64,000 nucleotides of DNA from assembly GCF_914271435.1 (NCBI RefSeq), contig NZ_CAJZAI010000015.1, positions 43,118 through 107,117 of the forward strand, given 5' to 3'. The position numbers and the translations under genes are program-made. This document shows, in pieces, positions 36,984 to 44,375 of the stretch. Each line of letters starts with the position of its first letter. Position 1 is the first letter of the stretch. The stretch comes from Cupriavidus laharis (GTDB lineage Bacteria > Pseudomonadota > Gammaproteobacteria > Burkholderiales > Burkholderiaceae). Under the pieces are notes generated by a model. The model did no database searches. It was not told the origin of the DNA and saw only the letters and a list, made by a program, of their open reading frames with translations.

Positions 36984-37238
36984 GGCTCGCTGCGGGGCAA
37001 CAAACCGGGATTTTCGAATCAGAACAAAGACTTAGCGCGCACACCTGCGCGCACGGCAAACATGAATCCTTAATGAAATGAAGATCTTAGGGAGGAAAGC
37101 AGAGAAACCACCTGAGAACTGCCGGGGGGAGGGACTGCCGACGGTGCGGGAAAGACCGGCCCGCAACCGTGGGGAAGGATACAACATTTGGCAGGCAAGG
37201 CCGCCGCCACGGGCCCCGCGCAGGGCCCGTCCGGATCG
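36984..37238. other. intergenic stretch between Pmra and coq7
   Basis: No gene is supported here. The only structure seen is a 7-bp GC-rich inverted repeat CGGGCCC/GGGCCCG (37210-37229) just past the coq7 stop, which lacks a T-run and would be at best a weak terminator for coq7. Confidence 0.5.
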
Positions 37239-37862
37239 TCAGATCCGGTACGCGGCGGTAGTCATCACGCGCGACGCGCCGCGCATCAGCGCGCGCACCG
37301 GAGCGGGCAACGGCACGCCGCCGGCAGCGCGGGCGGCATCGCCGTGGCGGATCTCGTCATCGCGCATCTGTTCGAGGATGACGCGCGAGCGGCCATCGGC
37401 GGCAGGCAGGCGTTCGAGGTGGCCGCTCAGATGCTGCTCGACCTGGTGCTCGGTCTCGGCCACGAAGCCCAGGCTGACGCGGTCGCCGGCTCGTCCGGCC
37501 AGGAAGCCGATGGCAAAGGCGCCGGCATACCACAGCGGATTCAGCAGGCTGGGCCGCGAATCCAGTTCGCGCAGCCGCTCTGCGCACCAGGCCAGGTGGT
37601 CCTCTTCCTCCCGCGCGGCTGCATCCATCTGGGCCCGCACCTCGCCATTTCGCGCGGTGAGCTTCTGCGCCTGGTAGAGGGCCTGCGCGCAGACCTCGCC
37701 GACATGGTTGATGCGCATGAGGCCGGCGACGTGATGGCGCTCCTCCGCACTGAGTTGCCCATCGTCGGGCGCCAGCCGGTCAGCCGGGTTGGCACGGCCC
37801 GAGCGCGTGGCGCCGGCAATAGCGCGCAATGCCATGTCGAATTCGCGGATGAAGGTGTCCAT
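37239..37862 (-). CDS. coq7: 2-polyprenyl-3-methyl-6-methoxy-1,4-benzoquinone monooxygenase
   Basis: Di-iron hydroxylase in the penultimate step of ubiquinone synthesis, and thus a pathway partner of the ispB product. The 207-residue protein has the ferritin-like iron ligands in NHVGEVCAQ, REEEDHLAW, ETEHQVEQH and RDDEIRHGD, and a hydrophobic stretch NPLWYAGAFAIGFLAGRAG that associates with the membrane. ATG 37862 (MDTFIREFDMALR) is the family start; an upstream extension of 28 codons is less likely. Confidence 0.95.
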   Translation of the reverse strand: MDTFIREFDMALRAIAGATRSGRANPADRLAPDDGQLSAEERHHVAGLMRINHVGEVCAQALYQAQKLTARNGEVRAQMDAAAREEEDHLAWCAERLRELDSRPSLLNPLWYAGAFAIGFLAGRAGDRVSLGFVAETEHQVEQHLSGHLERLPAADGRSRVILEQMRDDEIRHGDAARAAGGVPLPAPVRALMRGASRVMTTAAYRI

Positions 37863-38229
37863 GCGGGAAAGCAAAAAGACCAGAGGGATGAAAAAGCGAT
37901 CAGGCAAAAGGCCGGAAATCCGGGCCCGGCCCTGCCCCCCTGCCAAAGCAGGGAATCATGCCGCCGCAGACGGGCGAGAGCATCGGGATTACCCGCATTG
38001 TAGCAAGCCTCTAATTCCCGCCACCCCACGCCAGGCCTCGCAATTTACCGCTAAGTACACAAAAACCCTGAGTTGTTAAAAGCAGACAAAGGGGTTGGCA
38101 CCGAATAGTGAATTAAGGGTTGTTTGTTACAGTGCTTCGCAACTTCTCACGAAGTTTGGCAGCAGGGAATGGAGACCCAGGAGGTTTCCCCGCTGACCAC
38201 ACAACAATCATTAGTGGAGATCCTAGAGC
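37863..38229. other. intergenic region upstream of the porin gene
   Basis: A 367-base divergent region between coq7 and the porin. The porin-proximal 200 bases are AT-richer and include a possible -10 TACAGT near 38129 and a short hairpin CTTCG/CGAAG in the leader. I could not find a convincing -35 or recognisable regulator site. A GGAGAT Shine-Dalgarno-like sequence precedes the porin ATG. Confidence 0.4.
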
Positions 38230-39393
38230 ATGAAAAAATCGCTTATCGCGCTCGCGGCATTGGGCGCGTTTGCTGGTGCGGCACAAGCACAATCGAGCGT
38301 GACGCTTTACGGTGTGGTGGACGCCAACATCGAATACGTCAACAACGTTGGCACAGTACCGGTGGCAACCAACGGCTTCAATCGCGGCCAGTCCCATTCC
38401 GTCGCCCGCATGGATGCGGGCGGCCTGTCCGGCTCGCGCTGGGGCTTGCGCGGCACGGAGGATCTCGGCGGAGGCCTGAAGGCCGTGTTCGTGCTCGAAA
38501 GCGGCTTCAGCAGTGACAGTGGCGGCCTCCAGCAAAGCGGCCGCCTGTTTGGTCGCCAGTCGTTCGTGGGCCTGGAAAGCAACAGCGTTGGACGGTTCAC
38601 CTTCGGCCGCCAGTACGTCTCGATGTTCGACGCCCTGGCCAACTTCTCGCCTACCGCCTATTCAACCCAGTACGAACCTGTCGTACTGCAGCAAGGCCCG
38701 AACTACCGCGAAGACAACACCATCAAGTACACCGGCAAGTTTGGCCCGATCACGGCGGGGGCCCACTGGTCGTTCGGGGCTGGCGTGGCCTTGCCTGCTA
38801 CGGTTGGCGTGGCAACGCCGATCGGCGGCAACGGCGAAGTCCCGGGCCAGTTCCGGCGTGACACGGGCTACGGTGCAGCAGTGGCCTACGGTGCCGGCCC
38901 GTTCGGCGCGACCATTGGCTACGACCAGTGGAATCCGACCATCGGTACCGGCAACGGCACCGTCAAGAAGGCTGCGGTTGCAGCAAGCTATGCGTATGGC
39001 CCTGCCAAGATCATGGGCGGCTACCGTTGGGGCCAGCAGAAGAACGCGGCGGATGTGCTGATCCAGCGTGACGACTTCTACTGGATCGGTGCCAACTACC
39101 AGGTCACCCCGGCCATCGGGCTGACGCTCGAGTACAACTACGACAACATCAAGAGCCTGTTCGGCGACACACACGTTGCCAACCCGTGGCAGGTTGCCTT
39201 CATCGCGAACTACGCCTTCTCCAAGCGTACCGATGTCTACCTGACCACGGCCTACGCCAAGAACGCCGGCCTCACGATGGAATCGCTGGCGACCACGTAC
39301 GCCACCAGCCTTTCCCTCGGCAACAGCTACGCGCTGGCCAATGGTCAGAGCTCGATGTTCGGCGCCGCCATCGGTATCCGCCACAAGTTCTGA
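38230..39393 (+). CDS. outer-membrane general porin (Burkholderiales type)
   Basis: A 387-residue trimeric porin of the gram-negative porin family. The signal peptide MKKSLIALAALGAFAGAAQA is cleaved before QSSVTLYGVVD, the standard mature N-terminus. Beta-strand patterning runs throughout, with LSGSRWGLRGTEDLGGGLKA and VGLESNSVGRFTFGRQY as family motifs, and the protein ends in a terminal Phe (GIRHKF), as required for BAM-mediated insertion. It is monocistronic, closed by an intrinsic terminator. Ion selectivity cannot be read from sequence. Confidence 0.94.
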   Translation: MKKSLIALAALGAFAGAAQAQSSVTLYGVVDANIEYVNNVGTVPVATNGFNRGQSHSVARMDAGGLSGSRWGLRGTEDLGGGLKAVFVLESGFSSDSGGLQQSGRLFGRQSFVGLESNSVGRFTFGRQYVSMFDALANFSPTAYSTQYEPVVLQQGPNYREDNTIKYTGKFGPITAGAHWSFGAGVALPATVGVATPIGGNGEVPGQFRRDTGYGAAVAYGAGPFGATIGYDQWNPTIGTGNGTVKKAAVAASYAYGPAKIMGGYRWGQQKNAADVLIQRDDFYWIGANYQVTPAIGLTLEYNYDNIKSLFGDTHVANPWQVAFIANYAFSKRTDVYLTTAYAKNAGLTMESLATTYATSLSLGNSYALANGQSSMFGAAIGIRHKF

Positions 39394-39415
39394 TCCCGGA
39401 CTTGCACGGCATGGC

Positions 39416-39440
39416 AAAGGCACCTTCGGGTGCCTTTTTT
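39416..39440 (+). terminator. porin gene terminator
   Basis: Stem AAAGGCACC/GGTGCCTTT with a TTCG tetraloop and a T-run extending to 39440, 22 bases past the porin stop. Confidence 0.93.
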
Positions 39441-39550
39441 CATGGGCGCGCAGGCATCGCATAGGGCATTACCTCATCGGCTCAACTCCGCGCGGAAACT
39501 AGAATGCCCTCACCAACAAGCCAGTCCACGGAATAACACAGGAGACACCC

Positions 39551-40552
39551 ATGCAACGCAATCGCCGGCGCCTCATGGCGCTGCTGCTGTCCGGCTGCCT
39601 GGCCGGACTGGTCGGCCAGGCAGCCATGGCGGCCGATCCCTATCCGAACAAGCCGATCCGGCTCGTGGTGCCCTTCGCGGCCGGCGGCACCACGGACATC
39701 CTGGCGCGGGCCGTGGCGGCCGAACTGGCGAAGCTGCCGGGCTGGAACGTGGTGGTGGACAACAAGCCTGGCGCCGGGGGCAATATCGGTGCCGATATCG
39801 TGGCCAAATCCGCGCCGGACGGCTACACGCTGCTGATGGGAACGGTCGGCACGCATGGCATCAATCAATCGCTGTACGGCAAGCTGCCGTATGACCCGAT
39901 CAAGGATTTCGCGCCGATCACCGAAGTCGCCGCGGTACCCAACGTGCTTGTCGTCAACCCGGCCTTCGCCCAGCAGAACAAGATCGGCAACGTGCGCGAC
40001 CTGATCGCCTATGCACGCGCCAATCCGGGCAAGCTGAACATGGCGTCCAGCGGCAACGGTACCTCCATTCACCTGGCAGGCGAGCTGTTCAAGACCCAGA
40101 CACGCACCTACATGGTCCACTTTCCGTACAAGGGCAGCGGCCCGGCGCTGACGGACCTGGCCGGCGGCACCATGCAGGTCATGTTCGACAACCTGCCGTC
40201 ATCCATGGCGCTGATCAAGGCGGGCAAGCTCAAGGCGCTGGCCGTCACCAGTGCGAAGCCATCGCCTGCCCTGCCCGACGTGCCGACCGTCGCCGCCGCC
40301 GCAAACCTGCCGAGCTATGAGGCCAGTTCCTGGTTTGGCCTGCTGGCACCAGCCGGCACGCCGCCGGAGATCGTCAGCCGATTGCAGCATGAGGTCGCCA
40401 GGGCGCTGGGCTCGCCGGCCGTGCGCGAGCGCCTGCAGGCCCAGGGCGCCGAGCCGATCGGGAACACGCCCGAGCAGTTCGCGGCGTTCATTCGCGCCGA
40501 AACTGCCAAGTGGGCCCAGGTGGTCAAGGCCTCGGGCGCCAAGGTGGACTGA
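39551..40552 (+). CDS. Bug-family tripartite tricarboxylate transporter receptor
   Basis: A 333-residue periplasmic solute-binding protein of the TctC/Bug family, abundant in Cupriavidus and Bordetella. The signal peptide runs to about residue 27 (QAAMAADPYP). The hallmark YPNKPIRLVVPFAAGGTTD and the later PGAGGNIGADIVAKSAPDGYTLLMG loops form the ligand pocket. No TctA/TctB membrane genes are adjacent, as is common for orphan Bug receptors, so the substrate (usually a carboxylate) is unknown. A terminator separates it from the porin. Confidence 0.9.
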   Translation: MQRNRRRLMALLLSGCLAGLVGQAAMAADPYPNKPIRLVVPFAAGGTTDILARAVAAELAKLPGWNVVVDNKPGAGGNIGADIVAKSAPDGYTLLMGTVGTHGINQSLYGKLPYDPIKDFAPITEVAAVPNVLVVNPAFAQQNKIGNVRDLIAYARANPGKLNMASSGNGTSIHLAGELFKTQTRTYMVHFPYKGSGPALTDLAGGTMQVMFDNLPSSMALIKAGKLKALAVTSAKPSPALPDVPTVAAAANLPSYEASSWFGLLAPAGTPPEIVSRLQHEVARALGSPAVRERLQAQGAEPIGNTPEQFAAFIRAETAKWAQVVKASGAKVD

Positions 40553-40580
40553 GACGGCATCCCGAACCGCCCAACCGGCA

Positions 40581-40597
40581 TATACTTGAGGTATCAA
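40581..40597 (+). promoter_or_regulatory. probable MarR operator / -10 region
   Basis: TATACT (40581-40586) overlaps a perfect inverted repeat TTGA-GGTA-TCAA (40586-40597) about 55 bases upstream of the marR-type gene. Palindromes overlapping their own promoter are typical of MarR autoregulation. No good -35 was found. Confidence 0.45.
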
Positions 40598-40651
40598 ATT
40601 TCCGGGCACCCGCCAGCAGCGGGCTGCCCGGCCGCATAACTTGCCATCGAG

Positions 40652-41155
40652 ATGCCCAATCCATCCACCGCCGGCAGTGCCGATGCCGCCCCGGTCGACC
40701 TTGAAACCCGTGCCGGCGATACGGTGCATGAGGCGCTGCGCCTGTGGCTGCGCCTGCTGACCTGCACCAACCTGGTTGAGGCCGACATCCGCAGCCGGCT
40801 GCGCCAGGACTTTGCCTGCACCCTGCCCCGCTTCGACCTGATGGCCCAGCTCGACCGCCATCCGGAGGGGCTTAAGATGGGCGAGCTGTCGCGCCGCATG
40901 ATGGTGACCGGCGGCAACGTCACCGGCATCACCGACCAGCTGCAGCAGGAGGGACTGGTCTCGCGCGAGGCCCTGCCGACCGACCGGCGCGCCTACCTGA
41001 TCCGGCTCACGCCGGCCGGGCGCGAGGCGTTTTCCCGCATGGCGCGCGCGCATGAGGACTGGATCGAGCAACTGTTCTCGGGCCTGGCCGATACGGACCG
41101 GCGCGCCCTGTTCCGACTGCTTGGCCGGCTCAAGGCCGGGCTGACTTCGCCATGA
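40652..41155 (+). CDS. MarR-family transcriptional regulator
   Basis: A 167-residue winged-helix regulator. Helix-turn-helix core at about 65-115: LKMGELSRRMMVTGGNVTGI, then DQLQQEGLVSREALPTDRRA with the wing aspartate-arginine pair (DRRAYLIRLTPAGRE). Such proteins usually repress neighbouring genes until an aromatic acid or CoA thioester binds. The stop overlaps the ATG of a lipoprotein gene (ATGA), so the two are co-translated. The upstream Bug receptor is on the same strand, 99 bases away. The ligand is unknown. Confidence 0.88.
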   Translation: MPNPSTAGSADAAPVDLETRAGDTVHEALRLWLRLLTCTNLVEADIRSRLRQDFACTLPRFDLMAQLDRHPEGLKMGELSRRMMVTGGNVTGITDQLQQEGLVSREALPTDRRAYLIRLTPAGREAFSRMARAHEDWIEQLFSGLADTDRRALFRLLGRLKAGLTSP

Positions 41156-41598
41156 AGACCGCGCACACACTGGTTCTGGCGGCCCTGCTGGCTGCGCTGG
41201 CCGGCTGCAATACGGCACCGCCCGCACCGCAGGTTACGCCGCTCAACGCCACCATCAAGCTCGGCCGCGTCACCGAGAAGACATTCCTGACGCGCATCGA
41301 CGTAGCCGACGGCGCTGGCTACGGCAGCTATGGCGGCGTCGGGGTCGGTGCCGTGGGAGGCGGCGGCGGTGGCGGAGGCGGCGTGGGTGTCGGCTTCTCG
41401 TTCGACCTCTCGCGCCTGATCAACCGGCCGTCGGTACAACAGGTCGACCTGTTCCAGTACAAGGTACGCACCATCGACGGCACCATCGCTTCGGTCAATG
41501 CACCCGCCGCGCCCGGATTGGAGCCAGGAGCCTGCGTGCGGCTGATTTATCCCGACGGCAGCAGCGACGCCCGCCTGGCGCCATCGAACGAGTGCTGA
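41152..41598 (+). CDS. glycine-rich outer-membrane-type lipoprotein
   Basis: A 148-residue protein with a signal peptide and lipobox (ALAGC, lipidated Cys20). The mature part has a run of nine glycines within a longer Gly/Val-rich segment (about residues 58-82), then KVRTIDGTIASVNAP and CVRLIYPDG. The Gly-rich centre resembles glycine-zipper lipoproteins of the Pcp/SlyB type, but similarity is only general. Co-translated with the MarR gene upstream, which is an unusual pairing. Role unknown. Confidence 0.75.
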   Translation: MKTAHTLVLAALLAALAGCNTAPPAPQVTPLNATIKLGRVTEKTFLTRIDVADGAGYGSYGGVGVGAVGGGGGGGGGVGVGFSFDLSRLINRPSVQQVDLFQYKVRTIDGTIASVNAPAAPGLEPGACVRLIYPDGSSDARLAPSNEC

Positions 41599-41616
41599 AC
41601 GGCGCGCGCAAAGCAA

Positions 41617-41642
41617 CACGGCCTCCCATGCGGGAGGCCGTG
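41617..41642. terminator. hairpin between lipoprotein and fadD-like genes
   Basis: Perfect 11-bp inverted repeat CACGGCCTCCC/GGGAGGCCGTG with a 4-base loop, between convergent genes. A short T-rich tail (TTGCTTTGC) follows only on the minus strand, so it serves mainly the fadD-like gene. Confidence 0.6.
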
Positions 41643-41664
41643 CCGTTGGTGCCACAGGTCAGGA

Positions 41665-43347
41665 TCAGGCTGCCTGGCGGGTATCGCGCAGTTCGCGGCG
41701 CAGGATCTTGCCGACATTGGTCTTGGGCAGCTCGGTACGGAATTCCACGTACTTGGGCCGCTTGTAGCCGGTCAGGCGCTCCTTGCAGAACTCGATCACA
41801 TCGGCCTCGGTAAGCGCCGGATCCTTCTTCACCACGTAGAGCTTCACCACCTCCCCCGAATGCGTATCTGGCACGCCGACCGCGGCGACTTCCAGCACGC
41901 CCGGGCATTCTGCGGCCACGCCTTCGATCTCGTTCGGATAGACGTTGAAGCCGGACACCAGGATCATGTCCTTCTTGCGGTCGACGATCTTGGTGTAGCC
42001 GCGCTCGTCCATCACGCCAATGTCGCCGGTCTTGAAGAAACCGTCGGGCGTCATGACCTTGGCGGTCTCGTCCGGGCGGTTCCAGTAGCCGGCCATCACC
42101 TGCGGGCCACGGATGCAGATTTCGCCGGGCTGGCCGAGCGGCACGTCGCGGCCGTCATCGTCGCGGATGGCGATGTCGGTCGACGGCAGCGGCAGGCCGA
42201 TGGTGCCGGAGAATGCGTTGCTGTCAGTCGGGTTGCACGTAGCCGACGGCGAAGTTTCGGACAGGCCATAGCCTTCGATGATCGGACAGCCGGTCTTGGC
42301 CAGCCACTGCCTGGCTACCGCTTCCTGCACCGCCATGCCGCCGCCATTGGCCACGCGCAGGCCCGAGAAATCGACCTTGCCGATTTCCGGGTTGTTGATC
42401 AGCGCGTTGTACAGCGTGTTGACCGCCGGGAACATGTGGAACTTGTATTTCTGCAGTTCCTTGATGAAGCCCGGGATGTCGCGCGGATTCGGGATCAGTA
42501 CGCTCATGCCACCGTTGCGCATGCCCAGCAGGCAGCACACCGTCAGCGCAAAGATGTGGTACAGCGGCAGCGCGGTAATGGTGACCACCTGCTCGATCGG
42601 CGCGCCCTTGTGCAGCGCCGGCTGCATCCACGCCTCCGACTGCAGCACGTTGGCCACGACGTTCCGGTGCAGCAGCACCGCGCCCTTGGACACACCGGTG
42701 GTGCCCCCCGTGTACTGCAGGAAGGCGATGTCGTCAGGGCCGGTCGCGGCCGGCTGCAGCGTGAGCTTGCGCCCTGCGGCCAGCACGGCGTTGAAGCGCA
42801 CGCAGTTTGGTAGCTCCCACTCCGGCACCATCTTCTTGACGTTGCGCACGACGAAATTGACGATCGCGCCCTTGAGGCTGCCGAGCAGGTCGCCCATGCT
42901 GGCGACCACCACGTGCTTGACCGGCGTGCGCGCAAGCACCTGCTGCAGCGTGGTGGCGAAGTTCTCCAGGATGACGATGGCCTCGGCGCCACTGTCCTTG
43001 AGCTGGTGCTCGAGCTCGCGCGGCGTGTAGAGCGGATTGACATTGACCACCACAAATCCGGCGCACAGCACCGCGGCCAGCACCACCGGGTACTGCAGCA
43101 CGTTCGGCATCATGATCGCCACGCGTGCGCCGGGGCGCAGGCCGCGCGACTGCAGCCAGGCGGCAAACTGCGCGGACATCCGGTCCAGCTCGCCATAGGT
43201 GATGGCCTTGTCCATGCAGACGAAGGCGCGGCGGTCGGCATAGGTGCGGAAGGAGTGCTCGAGCAGCTGCGCAAGCGAGCGAAACTGGCTGGCATCGATC
43301 TCGGCGGGAACGCCGGCCGGGTAGTGTTTCAGCCAAAACCTGTCCAT
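41665..43347 (-). CDS. long-chain fatty acid--CoA ligase, FadD-like
   Basis: A 560-residue class I adenylate-forming enzyme that activates a fatty acid to its CoA thioester through an acyl-AMP. Motifs in order: LQYTGGTTGVSKGAVL (phosphate-binding loop, about 211), YGLSETSPSATCNP (A5 region), GFFKTGDIGVMDERGYTKIVDRKKDMILVSG (ATP hinge; long motif around residues 430-460) and the catalytic Lys in TNVGKILRRELRD. AGGAG precedes ATG 43347. It lies downstream of the TetR gene on the same strand, so it may share that transcript or regulator. Confidence 0.93.
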   Translation of the reverse strand: MDRFWLKHYPAGVPAEIDASQFRSLAQLLEHSFRTYADRRAFVCMDKAITYGELDRMSAQFAAWLQSRGLRPGARVAIMMPNVLQYPVVLAAVLCAGFVVVNVNPLYTPRELEHQLKDSGAEAIVILENFATTLQQVLARTPVKHVVVASMGDLLGSLKGAIVNFVVRNVKKMVPEWELPNCVRFNAVLAAGRKLTLQPAATGPDDIAFLQYTGGTTGVSKGAVLLHRNVVANVLQSEAWMQPALHKGAPIEQVVTITALPLYHIFALTVCCLLGMRNGGMSVLIPNPRDIPGFIKELQKYKFHMFPAVNTLYNALINNPEIGKVDFSGLRVANGGGMAVQEAVARQWLAKTGCPIIEGYGLSETSPSATCNPTDSNAFSGTIGLPLPSTDIAIRDDDGRDVPLGQPGEICIRGPQVMAGYWNRPDETAKVMTPDGFFKTGDIGVMDERGYTKIVDRKKDMILVSGFNVYPNEIEGVAAECPGVLEVAAVGVPDTHSGEVVKLYVVKKDPALTEADVIEFCKERLTGYKRPKYVEFRTELPKTNVGKILRRELRDTRQAA

Positions 43348-43514
43348 GACACCGTCTCCTGATTTCTGAATGGTCGTTCGATTTTTCGGGAATGCTAAAC
43401 GGCAACCCGCGTAAAAACAACACGTTAGACGAAGTCCTCAGGGGGAAGACCAGCCCCAGGCGGATTATGCGCCACCACCGCCACGCCGGCCACGGGATAA
43501 CCCCGAAGCCGCGT

Positions 43515-44150
43515 TCAGGCCGGCAGCACCAGCTTCATCATGTTGGAGGCGAGTTCCCGCGCCAGCGCGTCGGGATCCATGCGGCCCGGCTGGTGCCAGG
43601 TGTACATGAAGCCGACCACAGCGCCGATCGAGTGGGCCGTGACGCGCGCATCGCCGAAGGCAAACACGCCTTCGCGCTTGCCCTCTTCCAGCAGCACGTA
43701 AAGGTCGCGGTAGAACTCGCGCGCCATGCTGTCGAGCCAGGCTACCGTTTCAGGCTTCAGGTACTGGTTGTCGCGGAAGCTGAGCGTGGCCGCCACGTGG
43801 CACGACACGCAGCGCTGCGCCATTTCGAGCAGGCACGCATGCAGCCGTTCCCGGACCGGCAGCGACGGATCCGCCGTCTCGCGGATCACGGGCAGGCAGG
43901 TCTGCGCCGACTCGCGGCACAGGATGTCGAAGATCTCGTACTTGTCGGTGAAGTAGTAGTAGACCGCCGGCTTGGTCACGCCCAGGGCACGGCACAGGTC
44001 GTTCATGGTCATGCCGGGATAGCCCTTGGTGTAGAAGAGCTGCGCGGCGGTGTCCAGGATCTGGCGGCGGCGCGCTTCCTGGCGCTCGGCGATATGCGGG
44101 CGGGCCGGTGCTTCCTCGGCCGCTGCTGCGGGTTTCGGTGCAATTGACAT
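43515..44150 (-). CDS. TetR-family transcriptional repressor
   Basis: A 211-residue regulator with an N-terminal helix-turn-helix: RRQILDTAAQLFYTKGYPGM and MNDLCRALGVTKPAVYYYF, followed by a ligand-binding domain rich in Cys and His (CVSCHVAATLSF). The start MSIAPKPAAA at 44150 is chosen; an ATG seven codons upstream (44171) is possible. It is divergent from the ligase-carboxylase pair and very likely binds the two 16-bp operators between them. TetR proteins of this kind near acyl-CoA ligases usually respond to an acyl-CoA. Confidence 0.9.
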   Translation of the reverse strand: MSIAPKPAAAAEEAPARPHIAERQEARRRQILDTAAQLFYTKGYPGMTMNDLCRALGVTKPAVYYYFTDKYEIFDILCRESAQTCLPVIRETADPSLPVRERLHACLLEMAQRCVSCHVAATLSFRDNQYLKPETVAWLDSMAREFYRDLYVLLEEGKREGVFAFGDARVTAHSIGAVVGFMYTWHQPGRMDPDALARELASNMMKLVLPA

Positions 44151-44252
44151 GTCGCAATTCTCGCATGGCATCGCCGCCTCGCCATCCGGTTCCACCCATC
44201 GTGGAACACCCGGCTGGCGCGGCAATCCAGGTTGTCACAGGGATTCGGCCGG

Positions 44253-44281
44253 TTGACGCAAACGCGCGGCCAGCCTAGGAT
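44253..44281 (+). promoter_or_regulatory. promoter of the ligase-carboxylase operon
   Basis: TTGACG (44253-44258), a 17-bp spacer and TAGGAT (44276-44281). Transcription would start near 44288, inside the first operator box. Confidence 0.75.
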
Positions 44282-44309
44282 CATACCCATCGGTAAATAA
44301 ATATACCAA
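44280..44309 (-). promoter_or_regulatory. tetR promoter
   Basis: On the minus strand TTGGTA (44304-44309), an 18-bp spacer and TATGAT (44280-44285). Its -35 lies in operator box 2 and its -10 reaches box 1, and its -10 overlaps the -10 of the divergent promoter. Confidence 0.6.
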
Positions 44310-44318
44310 TTGGTAAAT
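44283..44318. promoter_or_regulatory. twin TetR operators
   Basis: Two copies of one sequence, ATACCCATCGGTAAAT (44283-44298) and ATACCAATTGGTAAAT (44303-44318), start exactly 20 bp apart. Each contains TACC-N4-GGTA, and the second core is a full 12-bp palindrome. They cover the start sites of both divergent promoters, so bound repressor would shut off tetR and the ligase operon together. Confidence 0.8.
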
Positions 44319-44375
44319 GCACGAGGCGTACAGGCCGCCCTGCCACCGACACATCCTGCGAGGAGACACCCGCTG

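Noticed and set aside
41338..41400. GGC/GGT-rich tract in the lipoprotein gene considered as a phase-variable repeat
   Set aside because: The tract uses mixed glycine codons rather than a uniform repeat unit, so slippage-driven switching is unlikely.
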